From NCBI GenBank assembly GCA_023386855.1, contig JAEWIW010000062.1, positions 1 through 7,745 on the forward strand: 7,745 nt of DNA, given 5' to 3'. The translations under genes were made by a program, and so were the position numbers. This DNA comes from Bacteroidota bacterium. Lineage in GTDB: Bacteria > Bacteroidota > Bacteroidia > Chitinophagales > Chitinophagaceae. Positions 4,947 to 7,745 of the stretch are shown piece by piece (position 1 is the first letter of the stretch; each line of letters opens with the position of its first letter). The notes below the pieces were generated by a model. The model was given only the letters and a program-made list of their open reading frames with translations, made no database searches and was not told where the DNA came from.

Positions 4947-7463
4947 ATGCCATCGATCGAAATTCGTTTTATTCCTTTGCTAAACCGGTTTACTAAGGGG
5001 TTTCATGGAAAATATTTCCCGGGGCTTTTGTGTGCTGTTTTGCTGAGTATGTTCATAATCTTACCTGGTAAATCCGGAGCACAGGTGAAATTATCAGTGG
5101 CTGGTGATAGCGTATCGGGCTATCATGCCAAGATTGATGATGGAAATTCAACAATAATAAAAGAAGAAAAATTAAAGCTTACGCTGTATAACCTTGACCG
5201 TACGGTGATGGTAGACATGGATACCCTGAATTTTGTAACCTGGAAAGGGAATTCGCAGGAAATTAATTTATCGGGGTCGGTTCATCTTCCCGATTTTGAT
5301 GCGGATCTTTTTATCAGCCAACTGTACCAGGTAATCAATGGGCAAACCATTAAGAAGACGGTTTCTTTTTTCCAGCCTTCCATGATGCAGATGTATTATA
5401 TTCTTGATGAAAGATCCGTTCCCGCTCAAAAGCCATCAAAGTATATAACCTTCGAGCAGGATGATTTCCCCGGCGGCCTGGTGCATGAAATGTTTCCGGC
5501 AGCAGGTTTTCTCACCGGCGACAATAAAGTAGTGGGATATCTTACCGATGCCGGATACATTAATCAATATACACGTACTACAAGGAGGCGTTATAATGGC
5601 CGGGGACATGGCTTTGTGGGTATGAAGTTGCTTCCCGATCCATCGCTGCTCAGCGTGGCTTCAAAACAGGAGCAACAGGATGGGAAGGATTATATACAAT
5701 ACCGTTTTGGTGAAGTGTATAACCTTGAACAGGGAAAGGATAGCGTATTGAAACCGCTAAAAAGGCAGCAGCAGGAAGGATTGGTAGAAACGGCTAATGA
5801 TAATGAAATCTATTTGAAAGGCAATGGAAAGGATCGGCCCTCCATAAGTTTTCTCACCCCTATAAGTGACCAGCAGGTCTATACTATTTCTTTTAAAAGT
5901 ATGGGCAATGCTCCTATAGCCCTGAAATTTTTTAGAATAAGGAATGGTAAGCCAACGATTGAACTGGAACATGGTATCAAGTACTTTGACGGCTACCAAC
6001 CTTCACAAAAGGAATGGCTTGAATTTTCGGGCAGCATCTTCACCCCATATATTGAAAAAGACAGCGTGATCATGATCTTAAGCAGTGCAGCAGAAGATGG
6101 AAAGGAAGTGAGGCTCAGGGATCTAACTATCGTTGCTAATCAACCACGCAGCGAGGCTTATAATTACCTTCCGCTTGGAGATACCATTCATAAAACCACT
6201 TTCATTTTTGTTGAGCCGTGGAAGGATCACAGGAATTTCATGATCTCTGCGCAAACAAGATTATCAGAAGGGAAGGGTTTTAAAGGAACACAGATCGAGA
6301 AAATGCTTTATGCCAATTTCAACATGCTCACCTGGGTTTCCTCCATCCGGAATTTTACTCCATTCAGTGTGCCCAATATGAATTATGCACCTGATATGTA
6401 TAACAGGGATTGCTTCTGGACAATTGTATCCACCTATAATCGCGAACTCAATCAGGAGATATGGGAACAATGGGCAAACACACAATCGGCTGAAGGAGGC
6501 ATTGCAACCATCATCACGCCCTATATGGGATCAACAGAAACAAAGGATAATGAATCTACGATTTTGTGGCTTGTATGGGCTATGCTTAACAAAAGAAGAT
6601 TTGGTATTGAACCACCGCGGGAAAAAATTCAAAAAGCTATGGAATATGTGCTAAAAAATTTTGATGAAGATCGCGATGGAATATGCTATGCCCATTTTCC
6701 CATGAGCCAGATCGATATAATGGATTATAACCCAAAAACAAATCGTTTATCGGTTAACCAGGGCATGCTTGCCATTGCATTAAGAACGATCAGGGAACTA
6801 GGCTATGATCTTTCTGAAGAATACATACAGAAAGCAGAACAGGGATACCGTGATTTTTATGATCCGAAAAGGAAACATCTTTTGTTTGACCGCAATTATC
6901 CTGATATTATTTCGCTCACTGATCTTGAACCGGAATTCCTTTCTCTCTGGTTATTTAAAAAGCCCATCCTGACCGATGAGATGGTTCAACAACATCTTGA
7001 GCAGGTGCCGGTGTTAAATAAGGTGAAAGATGCACCCTGGCCTGAACTGGGTACCACTGCACCCACGCTTATTCAACTGGTTAAAGGCAAAAAGAAATTT
7101 TCTTACCTCAATACCGACTACCAGCCCTTTGGTCAATTTGGAATCGATAATTATAAAGGCGGAAAAGTGGATGGCTTCTACTATAACGGAGGAAGCTGGT
7201 TCAGGCCTGAATACTGCGCATATGTAACAGGCCTGAAGCACGGATGGAACAAAGCCTCAAAGCTCATGGAGAACAGGATATGGGCGGAGATCAACCTGAA
7301 CCCGGATTGGCCTTTCAGTAAGGAGTTCATACCGACGAAATGGACCTCAACCAGTTCATGGTGGAATTCAACAAAAGGATTGTCGTGGAATATTTTCATC
7401 CTGATGGCCAATGAAGTGGCCGGACTAAGAGATCCGCATGATGACCCGGATTACAGCAACTAA
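4947..7463 (+). CDS. Large exported protein with a six-hairpin glycosidase-like barrel, family not identified
   Basis: This is an 838-residue protein if started at ATG 4947. An in-frame TTG at 4941 would add two residues but is less likely. A long n-region (about 24 residues) precedes a hydrophobic core (LLCAVLLSMFIILPG), with probable cleavage after KSGA near residue 45. Residues about 46-270 look all-beta. Residues about 280-398 look like an inserted jelly-roll carbohydrate-binding-like domain ('YTISFKSMG', 'WLEFSGSIFTPY', 'VRLRDLTIV'). Residues about 435-838 are helical with conserved-looking aromatic and acidic blocks: MYNRDCFWTIVSTYN (484-498), AEGGIATIITPYMG (515-528), NESTILWLVWAML (535-547), LSVNQGMLAIALRTIRELGYD (601-621), DLEPEFLSLWLF (659-670) and STSSWWNSTKGLSWNIFILMANEVAGL (near the C terminus). 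This pattern suggests an (alpha/alpha)6 glycosidase barrel, but I cannot name a GH family or the catalytic acids. Neighbours imply action on the same glycan as the GH130 enzyme. An operator-like palindrome overlaps codons 11-16. Confidence 0.8.
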   Translation: MPSIEIRFIPLLNRFTKGFHGKYFPGLLCAVLLSMFIILPGKSGAQVKLSVAGDSVSGYHAKIDDGNSTIIKEEKLKLTLYNLDRTVMVDMDTLNFVTWKGNSQEINLSGSVHLPDFDADLFISQLYQVINGQTIKKTVSFFQPSMMQMYYILDERSVPAQKPSKYITFEQDDFPGGLVHEMFPAAGFLTGDNKVVGYLTDAGYINQYTRTTRRRYNGRGHGFVGMKLLPDPSLLSVASKQEQQDGKDYIQYRFGEVYNLEQGKDSVLKPLKRQQQEGLVETANDNEIYLKGNGKDRPSISFLTPISDQQVYTISFKSMGNAPIALKFFRIRNGKPTIELEHGIKYFDGYQPSQKEWLEFSGSIFTPYIEKDSVIMILSSAAEDGKEVRLRDLTIVANQPRSEAYNYLPLGDTIHKTTFIFVEPWKDHRNFMISAQTRLSEGKGFKGTQIEKMLYANFNMLTWVSSIRNFTPFSVPNMNYAPDMYNRDCFWTIVSTYNRELNQEIWEQWANTQSAEGGIATIITPYMGSTETKDNESTILWLVWAMLNKRRFGIEPPREKIQKAMEYVLKNFDEDRDGICYAHFPMSQIDIMDYNPKTNRLSVNQGMLAIALRTIRELGYDLSEEYIQKAEQGYRDFYDPKRKHLLFDRNYPDIISLTDLEPEFLSLWLFKKPILTDEMVQQHLEQVPVLNKVKDAPWPELGTTAPTLIQLVKGKKKFSYLNTDYQPFGQFGIDNYKGGKVDGFYYNGGSWFRPEYCAYVTGLKHGWNKASKLMENRIWAEINLNPDWPFSKEFIPTKWTSTSSWWNSTKGLSWNIFILMANEVAGLRDPHDDPDYSN
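4976..4992. promoter_or_regulatory. LacI-type operator inside the 5' end of the six-hairpin gene (site 2)
   Basis: TTTGCTAAACCGGTTTA repeats the 16 bases of site 1 exactly (4976-4991 against 2631-2646). Its core TAAACCGGTTTA (4981-4992) is a perfect 12-base palindrome centred on CG. It encodes LLNRF (codons 11-15) of the six-hairpin protein if translation starts at 4947. It lies 54 bases after the LacI-family stop codon. A bound repressor here could act as a roadblock, loop to site 1, or control an internal promoter; TTCCTTTG (4972-4979) resembles a -7 box with one mismatch, but no matching -33 element is seen. Confidence 0.7.
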
Positions 7464-7474
7464 CTCAATATTCA

Positions 7475-7490
7475 CTTGCTCATATAAAAA
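7475..7490 (+). repeat. Leader motif copy 2, before the SusC-type gene
   Basis: CTTGCTCATATAAAAA matches 2706-2721 in 15 of 16 bases. It fills most of the 36-base gap between the six-hairpin stop and ATG 7500. No terminator or operator palindrome lies in this gap, so the SusC-type gene is probably read from the upstream transcript. Confidence 0.4.
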
Positions 7491-7499
7491 TTAACCAAC

Positions 7500-7745
7500 A
7501 TGAATCAACACTTACATCCCAGGAGGCTTATAATGCTACTCGCATTCTGCCTTGTAAGCCATGGGCTAATGGCCCAAATTAGTGTCAGCGGGACAGTTAA
7601 AGATGAAGATGGAAATGCCCTGGTAGGCGTTACCGTAAGCCAGGAAAAATCTTCCAACAGTACGCTAACCAATGAACAGGGAACTTTTTCAATTGTATTG
7701 TCTGCCGAAGGAGCTCAGTCGCTCGAATTCAGCAATATCGGTTAT
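7500..7745 (+). CDS. SusC/RagA-type TonB-dependent outer-membrane receptor, N-terminal part (partial)
   Basis: The frame is open from ATG 7500 to the window edge (82 codons). Residues 1-25 form a signal peptide: a basic n-region (HPRRL), a hydrophobic core (IMLLAFCLV) and cleavage after LMA before QISV. Residues 26-82 are the start of a carboxypeptidase-regulatory-like (CarboxypepD_reg-like) domain: VSGTVKDEDGNALVGVTV, then LTNEQGTFSI and LEFSNIGY. This arrangement is the standard beginning of SusC-type receptors, which import oligosaccharides across the outer membrane together with a SusD-type lipoprotein; the TonB box, plug and barrel lie beyond the edge. A second in-frame ATG at 7533 has a perfect AGGAGG 6 bases upstream (7521-7526), but starting there would remove the basic n-region, so I prefer 7500. 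Position after two enzymes and a regulator fits a polysaccharide-utilization locus. Confidence 0.88.
   Translation, partial: MNQHLHPRRLIMLLAFCLVSHGLMAQISVSGTVKDEDGNALVGVTVSQEKSSNSTLTNEQGTFSIVLSAEGAQSLEFSNIGY

Noticed and set aside
1..7745. Mobile elements, CRISPR array, tRNA or rRNA
   Set aside because: No terminal inverted repeats with a transposase, no regularly spaced repeats and no conserved RNA gene sequence were seen on either strand.

Overview
The window looks like the chromosome of a member of the Bacteroidota, most likely a Chitinophagaceae-type relative (placement is inference). Evidence: an exported SusC-type receptor start, an exported GH130 enzyme, start codons preceded by A-rich leaders rather than clear Shine-Dalgarno sequences, and a small exported protein carrying the 'EQSADG...YFRIKSVD' fold seen across this phylum. 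All genes read on the + strand.

Layout. (1) Positions 1-1766: the tail of the F1Fo ATP synthase operon. It holds the last 16 codons of a probable atpH (ending in three stop codons in a row), a complete atpA, and a strong hairpin terminator directly after atpA, so the gamma-subunit gene does not follow. (2) 1767-2540: a lone small exported protein of unknown role, then a noncoding stretch ending in a very good intrinsic terminator. (3) 2541-7745: the start of a glycan-use locus. It holds an exported GH130 enzyme, a LacI-family regulator 5 bases after it, a large exported protein with an apparent six-hairpin glycosidase barrel 21 bases further on, and the first 82 codons of a SusC/RagA-type TonB-dependent receptor that runs off the window.

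How the genes may work together. GH130 enzymes act on beta-mannosides, so the locus probably handles a mannose-containing glycan: the SusC-type protein imports oligosaccharides, and the GH130 and six-hairpin enzymes trim them outside the cytoplasm. The LacI-family protein is the obvious regulator. A 16-base sequence, TTTGCTAAACCGGTTT, occurs exactly twice: once upstream of the GH130 gene and once inside the first codons of the six-hairpin gene. Its core is a perfect palindrome with a central CG, the hallmark of LacI-family operators, so I read the pair as the regulator's own operators. A second motif, CTTGC(A/T)CATATAAAAA, lies just before the starts of both the GH130 and the SusC-type genes.

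The best candidates for something new are the self-contained LacI operator pair, with one operator inside a coding region, and the six-hairpin protein, which I cannot assign to a named family and which seems to carry an inserted carbohydrate-binding-like beta domain. I see no mobile element, CRISPR array, tRNA or rRNA.
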